Shown piece after piece: positions 39,480 through 48,420 of a DNA stretch of 64,000 nucleotides (positions are counted from its first letter, which is position 1; each line of letters opens with the position of its first letter). The notes beneath the pieces were generated by a model that was not told the DNA's origin, made no database searches, and saw nothing but the letters and a program-made list of their open reading frames with translations. The stretch covers positions 372,001-436,000 of the forward strand of contig NZ_JAGZ01000003.1 of the NCBI RefSeq assembly GCF_000526915.1, written 5' to 3'. The DNA is from Mycobacterium genavense ATCC 51234. GTDB lineage: Bacteria; Actinomycetota; Actinomycetes; Mycobacteriales; Mycobacteriaceae. Both the position numbers and the translations under genes were made by a program.

Positions 39480-40263
39480 GACGCGGCCCGCTGGATGATT
39501 CGGTCCGACCACAGCAGGCCGCCACACGTCAACATCGATCCGACCACCAACAGCCACCCGCCCGCGTGCCCGCTCAGCAAGAAGCTCAGCGGACGGGCAC
39601 CGATCAGTTGGCCCAGCAACACGCCCAACACCGGCAAGCCCGCCAATATCGCCGCGGTGGCCCGGGCCCCGGCCATGCTCGAGTCAACCTTCGATGAGAA
39701 TCGTTGTCGCTCAATGATATCGCGTTGCGCGGTACGCATCAGGGTGGCGATCCCAAGACCGTGATCGCTCGCCAGCTGCCAGCACACGGCCAGCCGTTGC
39801 CAATGCGCGGGCTGGGCTGAGGAGTCTGCGGCGACCCGCAGGCCCACCGTGACATCGGCGCCCAATCGCGCGCGTGCCGCGACCGCACGCAGCGACCGTG
39901 CCACCGCGCCAACGGTTTCGGCGGCGGCCACATCGAAGGCCTGCACGGGATGGGCCCCACGCGCAGCTCGCCGACCAATACCTCGAGCGCGGCTTCCAAT
40001 GTCCGGCCCTCCTCGGTCGCACGCCGGAGCTGACGGCGCCGGCGGTAGCGCAGGCTCACCGTGGCAGTCACGGTCGCGGCGGCCAGAATGGTGGTCAGCG
40101 GCAGCGTTACCACGGCCACAACGGCGCCACCCGCGACCAGGCAGGTGCGCCCGCGCGTGCCGACTACGACTTGTCGACGTGCGGTCAACCGCCGCTTCGG
40201 CGACGACGGGAATACCAAGAGCGCCAACGCCATCAGTGAGGCAGACACCGCGATGCCGTTCAT
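39476..40263 (-). pseudogene. TadB-like platform protein, frameshifted (Rv3658c-like)
   Basis: ATG at 40263 (NGIAVSASLMALALLVFPSS) starts a TadB-type membrane protein with two early helices; ALEVLVGELRVG marks the cytoplasmic domain. Near 39957, in a run GGGGCCC (minus strand), one base is missing, after which the correct sequence (HPVQAFDVAAAETVGAVARS ... GVLLGQLIGARPLSFLL) continues in another frame to TGA at 39476. As read the protein ends early without its C-terminal membrane helices. It overlaps tadA and tadC by four bases at either end. Confidence 0.8.
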
Positions 40264-41434
40264 GCCGACAACCGGCTTCGCAGCAAGCGATGCAGCTCTT
40301 CGGCATCGCCGGTCTTGCCGTGCTGGACGTGCCACGCCGTCACCGCCCGGACCCGCCCGTCGACCTGGCGTAGCACGGCGATCTCGGCGAGCCGGCGCCG
40401 GCCGTCGCTGCCCCGCGCAACGTGCAGCAGCACCTGCACCGCCGCGGCGAGCTGACTGTGCAACGCGGCCCGATCCAAACCGCCGAGCGCACCCAACGCC
40501 TCCAGCCGGGCGGGGACCTCACCGGGATTGTTGGCATGTACCGTGCCTGCCCCGCTGTCATGGCCGGTGTTCAGGGCCGCGAGCAGGTCGACCACTTCGG
40601 CCCCCTGACCTCACCGACGACGATGCGGTCGGGCCGCATCCGCAACGCCTGCCGGACCAGCTGGCGCACCGGAATTTCGCCCACTCCTTCGACATTGGCG
40701 CACCGGGCGACCAGCTTGACCAGATGCGGATGCCGGGGCGCCAATTCGGCGGCGTCCTCGACGCACACGATCCGCTCCGTCGGCGAGACCGCGCCCAGCA
40801 TGGCCGCCAGCAAAGTCGTCTTGCCGGCGCCGGTGCCGCCGCACACCAGGAACGCCATCCGGGCCGCGATGATGTCGGCGACCAACGCGGCGGCCATCGG
40901 TTCGATCGCGCCCGCGGCGGTCAGCGCGGCCAGATCCTGCATGGCCGGGCGCAACACCCGCAGCGACAGGCAGGTGCCACCGGCAGCCACCGGCGGTAAC
41001 ACCGCGTGCAACCGGACCGTGAACCCGCCGGCTCCGATACCGGACAGCTGGCCGTCGACCCAGGGCTGCGCGTCATCCAGACGGCGGCCCGCCGCCAGCG
41101 CGAGCCACTGGGCCAGCCGTCGCACCGTCGCCTCGTCGGCGAAACGGATGTGGCTGCGTCGCAATCCGTTTCCATCGTCGACCCACACCGCGTCCGGCGC
41201 GGTGACCAGGACGTCGGTGGTGCCGTCCGCGCACAGCAACGGCTCGAGAATTCCCGCACCGGTCAGCTCGGTCTGTAGCACCCGCAGATTGGCCAGGACC
41301 TCGGTGTCGCCGAGCATCCCACCGGATTCGGCCCGAATCGCGGCGGCCACCACACTGGGCCGTAACGAGGATCCCGGCGGAATCGATTCCGTCGCCAGGC
41401 GCTCGCGCACCCGCTCGATAAGCGATCCGCTCAC
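40260..41434 (-). pseudogene. TadA/CpaF-type secretion ATPase, frameshifted (Rv3659c-like)
   Basis: The motor ATPase of the Tad system. GTG at 41434 (VSGSLIERVRERL) starts it; Walker A is CGGTGAGKTTLL, with FTVRLHAVLPPVA, VCVEDAAELAP and MRPDRIVVGEVRG following. One base is missing near 40603 in a G-run just after GEVRG; the remainder (VDLLAALNTGHDSGAGTVHA to TGA at 40260) lies in another frame. The loss falls between Walker B and the GTVHAN His box, so activity is not expected. GTG overlaps the ssd stop as GTGA. Confidence 0.82.
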
Positions 41435-42523
41435 GCCACCCTGGCCTTCGGTCCGCGCGGCAGTAGCTGCAGGACCCGACGAGCCGCCGCCGTCAGCGCC
41501 GATCGTCGCCCGAGCCGCACGCCGCCGTGTTCGAGCTGCCCGGCCAGTTGCGGTTGCGCTTTCATCGACGCCAGCAGCGACAGACCGGTGATGTCGGCGA
41601 CTTCGGTCGCGCGCAATCCGCCCGGCGACGGACCCCGAACCACCAGACCGAGGTTGGGGTTGATCGTGGCCAGTACCGACGTCATCGCCGCCGTCGCCGC
41701 ACAGGAGCGCACGTCGCACGGGCTGATCACGACGACGAGGTCCGCGGCGACCAGCCCGGCCTGGGTGGCCTCGGTCAGACGCCGGGGCAGATCGTACACC
41801 ACCGTGACTCCCCCGCGGCGGCCCGCATCGATGACCGCGTCCACCGGGCCGGCGTCCAGCTCGTAGCCGCGCCGTGTACCGGACAGCACGCTGACGCCCT
41901 GCAGGCGCGGCAGCGCGTCGCGCACCGCCGGCCAGTTGAGCCGACCGCCCTGCAATGCCAAGTCGGGCCAGCGCAATCCGGGGATGGACTCCCCGCCGAG
42001 CAACAGATCGACGCCGCCGCCCCAGGGATCAAGATCAAGCAGCAGTGCATGATTCGCGGCCCGGGCCGCTGCGGCCGCGCACAGCGACGCCCCGGCGCCG
42101 CCGCAACCGACGATCACCGCGACGGCCCCGCCGCGCGATCCGTCGTCGCGGATCGATTCAGCGGATTCCGCGAGCTCGCGGATCAACTCGTGTTCCTGCT
42201 CGGGCAGGCTCAGCACGTGCTGAGCGCCGACCGCAATGGCGGCCGCCCAGGTGGGCGGCGCGGGTTCGGCGGCGCACAGCACGGTGACGTGGACACGGCG
42301 CGGCAGCGCAGCGCGCCCGCAACGGTCCGCACCCGCGGCATCGAGCTACCACCGCCGCGGCCGCCGACCACGTCTTGCGACCCACCGCCGACTCGCCGGC
42401 GTGCACCACCCGCACGCCGACCGCGGCGGCCACCCGATCCAGTTCGTCGCGCAAGATCGGGTCGGTCAACACCGCCAGTACACCCGCGGAATGCCTCGCC
42501 TCGGAGCCGGTAGCGATCGTCAC
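41431..42523 (-). pseudogene. ssd: Septum-site-determining-like (MinD/CpaE type) protein Ssd, frameshifted
   Basis: A homologue of M. tuberculosis Rv3660c (Ssd), a MinD/CpaE-like P-loop protein at the head of the Tad locus. GTG at 42523 gives VTIATGSEARHSAGVLAVLT and VGVRVVHAGESAVGRKTWSA; near 42346 one extra base shifts the frame, and the rest (GAQHVLSLPEQEHELIREL, VAVIVGCGGAGASL, LLLDLDPWGGGVDLLLGG ...) follows in another frame to TGA at 41431. Internal restart could yield an ATPase-domain-only product, but this is untested. 6C RNA is encoded upstream on the same strand. Confidence 0.82.
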
Positions 42524-42701
42524 CCCACCACCGTGCGGGCAGCTCAGGATGGCACACCAGTCCCAAACTTGGATTTGTGGAGAGATACGAGAGTGTGCAC
42601 AAAGTTCGCGGTTCGGCGGTTGCCCGCACGACGGATAACACTGCGCCCGCAACCGCCGCAGGGTGTACAAGAGGGCCGGATTGTCGAGAAAATCACCGCA
42701 G

Positions 42702-42797
42702 AAAAGGGACGACCCCCGCCAGGGGGGAGGAGGCGGAGGTCGTCGTGTATCAGCCCCCGGGGGGTCGGGCTGATACACCCTCGGCTCAGGCCGAGTA
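42702..42797 (-). ncRNA. 6C small RNA (B11 / ncRv13660A homologue)
   Basis: Reading the minus strand from about 42797: a small hairpin CTCGGC/GCCGAG, then stem GTGTATCAGCCC/GGGCTGATACAC (42778-42767 and 42756-42745) with loop GACCCCCCGG, then stem GACGACCTCCGCC/GGCGGGGGTCGTC with loop TCCTCCCCCCT, ending in TTTT at 42705-42702. Two hairpins with six cytosines in each loop define the actinobacterial 6C RNA; the length of about 96 nt and the position between Rv3660c and Rv3661 match M. tuberculosis B11. The second hairpin and U-tract form the terminator. It probably pairs through its C loops with G-rich mRNA sites. Ends are good to a few bases. Confidence 0.9.
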
Positions 42798-42803
42798 ATG
42801 CTT

Positions 42804-42834
42804 ACTATACACACGACAGTGCGGATTGACGCAA
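42804..42834 (-). promoter_or_regulatory. Promoter of 6C RNA
   Basis: On the minus strand TATAGT (42809-42804) stands 6-7 bases before the inferred RNA start. A weak -35 TTGCGT (42834-42829) lies 19 bases upstream; GCGTCA at a 17-base spacing is the alternative. Confidence 0.65.
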
Positions 42835-42963
42835 GTAGCTGTTTTTTGCGGAAGGCAACTTTGAGCCGCAAAAACACCGCTGGCCTCGTCTGTTACCACT
42901 GTCGAGTCCCGAATTTGCCGGCACGCCCCCGGACATGCCGGCCGACCGACCTATGCTGAGTCC

Positions 42964-43821
42964 GTGACCGTCTCCGACTCGGAAGCGCACCAGCAAACCT
43001 CGACACAGGCACCCGCACCGGGGCCTCCGCACGCCAAAACCGCGGCCTTTTTCGACCTGGATAAGACGATCATCGCCAAGTCCAGCACCCTGGCTTTCAG
43101 CAAACCGTTCTTCAACCAGGGTCTGCTCAACCGGCGCGCCGTACTGAAGTCCAGCTACGCGCAATTCATCTTTCTGCTCTCTGGTGCTGATCATGACCAG
43201 ATGGACCGAATGCGCACCCACATGACCAACATGTGCACCGGGTGGGACGTCGCTCAGGTCAAGTCGATCATCGACGAAACCCTGCACGACATCGTGACTC
43301 CGCTGGTGTTCGCCGAGGCCGCGGATCTGATCGCGGCGCACAAGTTGTGTGGCCGAGACGTCGTGGTGGTGTCCGCGTCCGGCGAGGAAATCGTCGCGCC
43401 GATCGCCCGCGCGCTGGGTGCCACGCACGCCATGGCGACCCGCATGGTCGTCGAGGACGGCAAGTATACCGGCGACGTCGCCTTCTATTGCTACGGCGAG
43501 GGCAAGGTCCAGGCGATCCGCGAACTGGCCGCCCGCGAGGGCTATCCGCTGGAACACTGCTACGCCTACTCGGACTCGATCACCGACCTGCCAATGCTCG
43601 AGGCGGTCGGGCATCCGAGCGTGGTCAACCCAGACCGCGGCTTGCGCAAGGAAGCGACCGAACGCGGTTGGCCCGTACTGAGTTTCTCGCGACCGATCTC
43701 GCTGCGAGACCGGATTCCGGCGCCGTCGGGGGCCGCGATCGCCACCACGGCCGCGGTGAGCATCACCGCGCTGGCCGCCGGTGCCGTGACCTACTCGCTG
43801 CTGCGCCGCTTCGCGCTCTAG
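42964..43821 (+). CDS. HAD-family phosphatase, SerB-like (Rv3661-like)
   Basis: A 285-residue haloacid-dehalogenase hydrolase. Motif I FFDLDKTII (Asp nucleophile near residue 31), motif II VVSASGEE, a conserved Lys in GEGKVQAIREL, and motif III YSDSITDLPMLEAVG are intact. A hydrophobic C-terminal stretch (AVSITALAAGAVTYSLL) before RRFAL may anchor it to the membrane, unusual for a soluble phosphoserine phosphatase; the substrate is unknown. GTG at 42964. The gene lies between 6C RNA and the Ms1-like RNA, as in M. tuberculosis. Confidence 0.9.
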   Translation: MTVSDSEAHQQTSTQAPAPGPPHAKTAAFFDLDKTIIAKSSTLAFSKPFFNQGLLNRRAVLKSSYAQFIFLLSGADHDQMDRMRTHMTNMCTGWDVAQVKSIIDETLHDIVTPLVFAEAADLIAAHKLCGRDVVVVSASGEEIVAPIARALGATHAMATRMVVEDGKYTGDVAFYCYGEGKVQAIRELAAREGYPLEHCYAYSDSITDLPMLEAVGHPSVVNPDRGLRKEATERGWPVLSFSRPISLRDRIPAPSGAAIATTAAVSITALAAGAVTYSLLRRFAL

Positions 43822-43874
43822 GCGCGGCTGTCAGCAAACCCGCCGCGCGGCCAGTTCCTGTGAATTCGCGACGT

Positions 43875-43904
43875 TTGCCGAATTGGGCCTTGCTGTGCTA
43901 AGGC
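43875..43904 (+). promoter_or_regulatory. Candidate promoter of the Ms1-like RNA
   Basis: TTGCCG (43875-43880) is separated by 18 bases from TAAGGC (43899-43904). Transcription would start near 43910, about 90 bases after the Rv3661-like stop and about 310 bases before the end of the strong hairpin at 44181-44220. The hexamers are only moderate matches. Confidence 0.45.
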
Positions 43905-43909
43905 TCCAG

Positions 43910-44220
43910 TAGTACAAAGGAACCACGGAAGCCCGGTTAGGCCTAGGTCGAGCCGGAAGAGAAGGTTCGTTCTCCCAACCCGGGCGCCCAGCACGGCACT
44001 CGGCACCCACGCGGAGTCATAGCCGCGATAATGGCAGAAGTGTTGCGGGCCTGCGTAATTGCGAAAAATGCGGAAAGTATGAACGGCCCTTTAGGTGGGA
44101 TTGTAACTTGAAGCGTCGCAAGATCGCCGAGGCCACCCACGCATCCCGAAATTGCACGCTTGGTAACCGAGTTCCGTGCTAGCGGGCGGCGCACCGAGGC
44201 ATCTCGGAACGCCGCCCGCT
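43910..44220 (+). ncRNA. Candidate Ms1 / MTS2823 RNA (RNA polymerase core-binding sRNA)
   Basis: A 430-base gap without coding potential lies between Rv3661- and Rv3662c-like genes, the place where M. tuberculosis encodes the abundant stationary-phase RNA MTS2823, homologue of M. smegmatis Ms1, about 300 nt long on the plus strand. Ms1 binds RNA polymerase core without sigma factor and stores the enzyme. Here a plausible promoter and a strong terminator hairpin bracket about 310 bases. I could not verify the 6S-like secondary structure by computation, so position and size are the main evidence. Confidence 0.65.
44181..44220 (+). terminator. Large hairpin at the end of the Ms1-like RNA
   Basis: AGCGGGCGGCG (44181-44191) pairs perfectly with CGCCGCCCGCT (44210-44220). 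Inside, CCGAG (44194-44198) pairs with CTCGG (44203-44207) around loop GCAT, leaving one 2x2 mismatch. There is no U-tract, as in many mycobacterial terminators. It also stands 30 bases after the stop of the opposite gene and could serve both. Confidence 0.75.
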
Positions 44221-44250
44221 CGACACGTCTGGCCTCCTTTTCGGGGTGGC

Positions 44251-45010
44251 TCATCCCTTGCCCGGCAACGATTCGGCGATCGACAGCGCCTCCTGCGCGC
44301 CGGCCTGCAGCGCCCGGCAGCACAGCACCAACCACGCCCCGACACCGGCCGGTGTGCCTTCGGCGAATCCGCGTGCGGCAGCGCGATAGTCGCCGGGCTT
44401 GCGCATCCAGCTCACCTCGGGCACACCGAGTCCGTGCGGATCCAGCCCGCTGGCAATCGTCACCAGGCGCGACACCGCGCGCGACCACGCCGTCCGCGCT
44501 GCCAAAGGGCTTGAGCGTCAGCAGTTCTCCGTGCGCGACGGCGGCGACCACCGGTGCCGGTACCTGTGTGCGACCGGTCACCAACTCGACGAGTAACTCG
44601 AGGCGCGGCCCGATCTCGGGGTCGGCTCGCGGCCGGCCCAACTGTTCGTCGTCGACCTGATCGGCCGCGACGAGCATGTGCAGCCGGGCCAACGCCTGCA
44701 ACGGCGAGCGCTGCCACACCCCGATCAGCGCGCCGCCGCCGCCTTCGAGCGCCTGAGCTACCCGCAGCGCTCCGCCGAACACCGGATCGCTCACCCCTGA
44801 GCTGTCCGCCAAGTCCTCGAACCGCACGGGGCCGCCGTCGAGCACCGAGGAAGCACGCGCCGCCCGCAAGGTGGCCTCGGCCGCCGTCACCGGCCAGCCC
44901 CGCAGATTGGCGCGATGCCGGTGCGCGCGGCCCAGCGCGTCGCGGACCCGGTCACTGGCCTCGGCGACGCCGGGGAGCTCGATCAGCGGAGCCAGCGGGT
45001 CGGCCGTCAC
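44251..45010 (-). pseudogene. Conserved Fic/DUF-like protein Rv3662c, frameshifted
   Basis: GTG at 45010 starts a homologue of Rv3662c (about 256 residues in M. tuberculosis): LIELPGVAEASDRVRDALGR, EATLRAARASSVLDGG, AHGELLTLKPFGSADGVVAR. Near 44478, inside a GCGCGC repeat, the frame changes (two bases missing fits), and SRLVTIASGLDPHGLGVPEV ... GAQEALSIAESLPGKG continues in another frame to TGA at 44251. The VAHGELLTLKPFGSADGVVAR block is reminiscent of a degenerate Fic motif (HxxFxxGNGR type), but the family's function is unproven. The main frame would add about 100 unrelated residues running into the Ms1-like locus. Confidence 0.78.
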
Positions 45011-45021
45011 AGGTTGCCAAC

Positions 45022-46638
45022 CTAGCTGGGCGGCATGGACGCCCCGGGAATGGCCTCCAGCAACTGGCGGGTGTAGGCGTGGCCGGGCCTGCTGAACAGC
45101 TCATCGGTGGCGGCATGCTCCACGATCCGTCCGGCGCGCATCACCAGTACGTCGTCGGCGATCTGCCGGATCACCGCCAGGTCGTGGCTGATGAACAAAT
45201 AGGCCAGGCCGAGTTCGGCCTGCAGCGTGGCCAGCAGGTCCAGTATCTGCGCCTGCACCAGCACGTCGAGCGCCGACACGGCCTCGTCGCACACCAGCAC
45301 GTCGGGCCGCAGCGCCAAGGCCCGCGCGATCGCGACGCGCTGGCGCTGGCCGCCGGAGAGCTCGCGCGGCAACCTGCCCAGTACCGACGACGGCAGGGCC
45401 ACCTGGTCGGCGAGCTCGCGCACCGCCTTTTCGCGCTGACCGCGGTCGCCGACGCGGTGGATCCGCAGCGGCTCCTCGATAGCGCGAAACACCGAATACA
45501 TCGGATCCAGGCTGCTGTAGGGGTTCTGGAACACCGGCTGCACGCGCCGGCGAAAGGCCATCATAGCGTCCCGGTCCAGCGCGTCGGAGATCTGGGTACC
45601 GTCGAAAACGACTGTGCCCGAGGTGGGTTGGAGTAAGCCCAGCACCATCCGGGCCACCGTCGATTTGCCCGAACCCGATTCGCCGACGATGGCCAGCGTG
45701 CTGGCCCGGCGCAGCGCGAAGGACACCGCGTCGACGGCGCGCAACTGCGTCCGGCGCCACGGCGCGCGGTGCGACTCGCGATAGACCTTGGTCAGCCCCG
45801 AGGCGATGAGGATGTCGTCGGCTGGCGCGGTTGCCGGCGGACGTGCCGGTGCCGAACTTCGGGCCGTCAGCGACGGAGCCGCGCTCACCAGCCGGCGGGT
45901 GTACTCGTGTTGCGGTTCGCGCAGGATCGACTGCGCGGCACCGGATTCCACCACCGTGCCGCGGTGGACGACGACGACGCGCTCGGCCCGTTCGGCGGCC
46001 AGTGCCAGATCGTGGGTGATCAGCAGCAGCGCGGTGCCCAGCTCGTCGGTGAGGCGCTGCAGATGGTCGAGCACTTGCCGTTGCACCGTGACGTCCAGCG
46101 CGGACGTCGGCTCGTCGGCGATCAGCAGCTGCGGGCGACCCGCCAGCCCGATGGCGATCAGGGCGCGCTGGCACATGCCGCCGGACAGCTGATGCGGGTA
46201 TTTGCCCGCTTGCTTCTCCGGGTCTGGCATACCGGCCTGGGCGAGCAACTCCACCGCCCGTCGGCGGGCGTGCCGGCCATTGGTGTTGGCTCGCAACGCT
46301 TCCGAGATTTGGAAGCCCACCTTCCAGACCGGGTTGAGATTGGTCATCGGGTCTTGGGGCACATAACCGATCCGGCGACCCCTGATCGAGCGCAGCAGAC
46401 GGCGGTCAGCAGAGGTGATGTTCTGCCCGTCGAAAGTGATGCGGCCGGCCGTGATTCGGCCCCCGGGTGGCAGCAGCCCCAGGATCGCGGCGGCCGTGGT
46501 GGATTTTCCAGAACCCGATTCGCCGACCACGGCGACCGTCTGCCCGCGCATGACACTCAGATCGACCCCGCGCACGGCGGGGGGGTGGTCGCCGAACCGG
46601 ACTTCTAGGCCCTCCACCGTCAACAGTGCGGTGCTCAT
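45022..46638 (-). CDS. dppD: Peptide ABC transporter, fused dual ATPase DppD
   Basis: A 538-residue protein with two nucleotide-binding domains, equivalent to separate DppD and DppF elsewhere. Domain 1: Walker [17 protein letters not shown] (about residues 36-51), signature [15 protein letters not shown], Walker [13 protein letters not shown]. Domain 2: [45 protein letters not shown]. It powers the DppBC channel. ATG at 46638 overlaps the dppC stop by four bases. In M. tuberculosis dppABCD (Rv3666c-Rv3663c) imports peptides and contributes to heme uptake. Confidence 0.95.
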   Translation of the reverse strand: MSTALLTVEGLEVRFGDHPPAVRGVDLSVMRGQTVAVVGESGSGKSTTAAAILGLLPPGGRITAGRITFDGQNITSADRRLLRSIRGRRIGYVPQDPMTNLNPVWKVGFQISEALRANTNGRHARRRAVELLAQAGMPDPEKQAGKYPHQLSGGMCQRALIAIGLAGRPQLLIADEPTSALDVTVQRQVLDHLQRLTDELGTALLLITHDLALAAERAERVVVVHRGTVVESGAAQSILREPQHEYTRRLVSAAPSLTARSSAPARPPATAPADDILIASGLTKVYRESHRAPWRRTQLRAVDAVSFALRRASTLAIVGESGSGKSTVARMVLGLLQPTSGTVVFDGTQISDALDRDAMMAFRRRVQPVFQNPYSSLDPMYSVFRAIEEPLRIHRVGDRGQREKAVRELADQVALPSSVLGRLPRELSGGQRQRVAIARALALRPDVLVCDEAVSALDVLVQAQILDLLATLQAELGLAYLFISHDLAVIRQIADDVLVMRAGRIVEHAATDELFSRPGHAYTRQLLEAIPGASMPPS

Positions 46639-47498
46639 GCGCGCTGCGCCCGCGAGGCCGGATCCAGGGCGTCGCGCAGGGCGTCACCCATCATCATGAA
46701 CGCCAGCACCGTGATCGCCAGTGCGCCGGCGGGATAGAACAAGATCGGCGAACCGGCCCGCAGCCGCGTCTGCGCCAGGTTGATGTCGCCGCCCCACGAG
46801 ACCACCGAAGTCGGCAGCCCGACGCCGAGATAGGACAGCGTGGCCTCGGTGACGATGAACGCCCCCAGCGCAATCGTGCACACCGCGATCACCGGGCCCG
46901 CGGCGTTGGGCAGCGCATGCCGCAACAGGGTTTGAAACCTGCTTAACCCCAAGGCTTTCGCCGCCAGCACGTAGTCGCTGGCCCGGACCTCCAGCACCGC
47001 ACCGCGGGCGATCCTGGCCACCTGCGGCCAGCCGAACAACGCCAGGATGGCGATCACCGTCCACACCGTGCGGTGGTGCAGCACACCCATCAGCACGATC
47101 GCGGCCAGCAGCAGCGGCAGCCCGAAGAACACGTCGGCGACGCGCGAGACCACCGCGTCGATCCAGCCGCCGTAGAAGCCGGCCAGTGCGCCCACCGCCC
47201 CGCCGACGACGAACACCAGCAGCGTGGCGCCCAACCCGACCGTCACCGAGGCCCGCGCCCCGTAGATGGTGCGCGCGTAAATGTCGTGGCCCTGCAGATC
47301 CGTGCCGAACCAGTGCGCGGCCGAGGGATCGAGCAGGCTTTGGCTGGGATCGGCGTAGGTGGGGTCGGCATCGGTGAATAGCGCCGGGAACAGCGCGACC
47401 AGCAGGATCAGCAATACCAGTAGCGCGGCGACGATGAACTTGGGGCGCCGGTGCAACTTGCGCCAGGTCTCGCCCCAAAAGCCGGAGTGCTCAGCCAT
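46635..47498 (-). CDS. dppC: Peptide ABC transporter permease DppC
   Basis: A 287-residue inner-membrane permease with an N-terminal segment (FIVAALLVLLILLVALFPAL) followed by the binding-protein-dependent transport domain of five helices. The EAA loop is DYVLAAKALGLSRFQTLLRH, which docks on DppD. ATG at 47498 (AEHSGFWGE) lies 8 bases inside the dppB end; a GTG 27 bases upstream would overlap more. Intact. Confidence 0.93.
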   Translation of the reverse strand: MAEHSGFWGETWRKLHRRPKFIVAALLVLLILLVALFPALFTDADPTYADPSQSLLDPSAAHWFGTDLQGHDIYARTIYGARASVTVGLGATLLVFVVGGAVGALAGFYGGWIDAVVSRVADVFFGLPLLLAAIVLMGVLHHRTVWTVIAILALFGWPQVARIARGAVLEVRASDYVLAAKALGLSRFQTLLRHALPNAAGPVIAVCTIALGAFIVTEATLSYLGVGLPTSVVSWGGDINLAQTRLRAGSPILFYPAGALAITVLAFMMMGDALRDALDPASRAQRA

Positions 47499-48417
47499 AG
47501 CGGATCCTCGGATCCAGTGCCGCATAGAGCAAGTCGACCAGCAGGTTGGTGATCAGATAGATCAACACCAGCACCGTCACGATCGACACCACGGTCGGCG
47601 CCTCCTGCCGGGTGACGGCTTGGTAAAGCACGCCGCCGACGCCGTGAATGTTGAAGATGCCTTCGGTGACGATGGCCCCGCCCATCAACGCGCCCACGTC
47701 GGCGCCCAGAAAAGTCACCACCGGGATCAGCGAGTTGCGCAGAATGTGCACGGTCACCACCCGCGGCCGCGACAGTCCCTTGGCGGTAGCGGTGCGGACA
47801 TAGTCGGCGTGCGCGTTGACGGCCACCGCCGACCGGGTCAATCGCACGATGTAGGCGAAAGACACCGAGCCCAGCACTATTCCGGGTAGCAGCAGGCGCG
47901 CGAACGTCGCCCGCTCGCCAACGGTGACCGGCGCGATGCCCAGCCGGACCCCGAACAGGAATTGTGCCAAAAAGCCCAGCACGAAGATCGGGATCGCGAT
48001 GATGATCAGCCCGGCGATCAGCACCGTCGAATCGAACAGCCCGCCATGGCGCAGCCCGGATATCACACCGAACCCGATCCCCAGCACCGCCTCGACGACC
48101 AATGCGATCAGCGCCAGCCGGATCGTGACCGGAAACGCATGTGCCAGAACGGCACTGACCGGCAACCCGGAATAAGCCCGGCCCAGGTCACCGTGCAGCA
48201 CCCCGCCCAGGTAGCGCAGGTATTGCAGCAGGAAGGGATCGTCGAGGTGGTAGCGCGCCCGCAGCTGCGCGGCCACCGCCGGAGTCAGCGGCCGGTCCCC
48301 CGCGATCGCGGCCAGAGGGTCGCCGGGTAACAGGAAGACCATGCCGTAGATCAGCAGGGTGGCGCCCAGGAACACCGGCACCATGACGGCGACCCGGCGT
48401 GCGATATACCAACCCAT
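47491..48417 (-). CDS. dppB: Peptide ABC transporter permease DppB
   Basis: A 308-residue permease with six predicted helices, first RRVAVMVPVFLGATLLIYGM and the typical FLLPGDPLAAIAGD after it. EAA loop: DYVRTATAKGLSRPRVVTVH. ATG at 48417 lies 3 bases beyond the dppA stop, and its end overlaps dppC, so the whole set is one operon in the order A-B-C-D. Intact. Confidence 0.94.
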   Translation of the reverse strand: MGWYIARRVAVMVPVFLGATLLIYGMVFLLPGDPLAAIAGDRPLTPAVAAQLRARYHLDDPFLLQYLRYLGGVLHGDLGRAYSGLPVSAVLAHAFPVTIRLALIALVVEAVLGIGFGVISGLRHGGLFDSTVLIAGLIIIAIPIFVLGFLAQFLFGVRLGIAPVTVGERATFARLLLPGIVLGSVSFAYIVRLTRSAVAVNAHADYVRTATAKGLSRPRVVTVHILRNSLIPVVTFLGADVGALMGGAIVTEGIFNIHGVGGVLYQAVTRQEAPTVVSIVTVLVLIYLITNLLVDLLYAALDPRIRYG

Positions 48418-48420
48418 GGC

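Noticed and set aside
42600..42850. Ms1/MTS2823 RNA upstream of the Rv3661-like gene
   Set aside because: I first considered this gap for Ms1, but its two six-cytosine loops on the minus strand identify 6C RNA. The size and position of the downstream gap fit Ms1 better.
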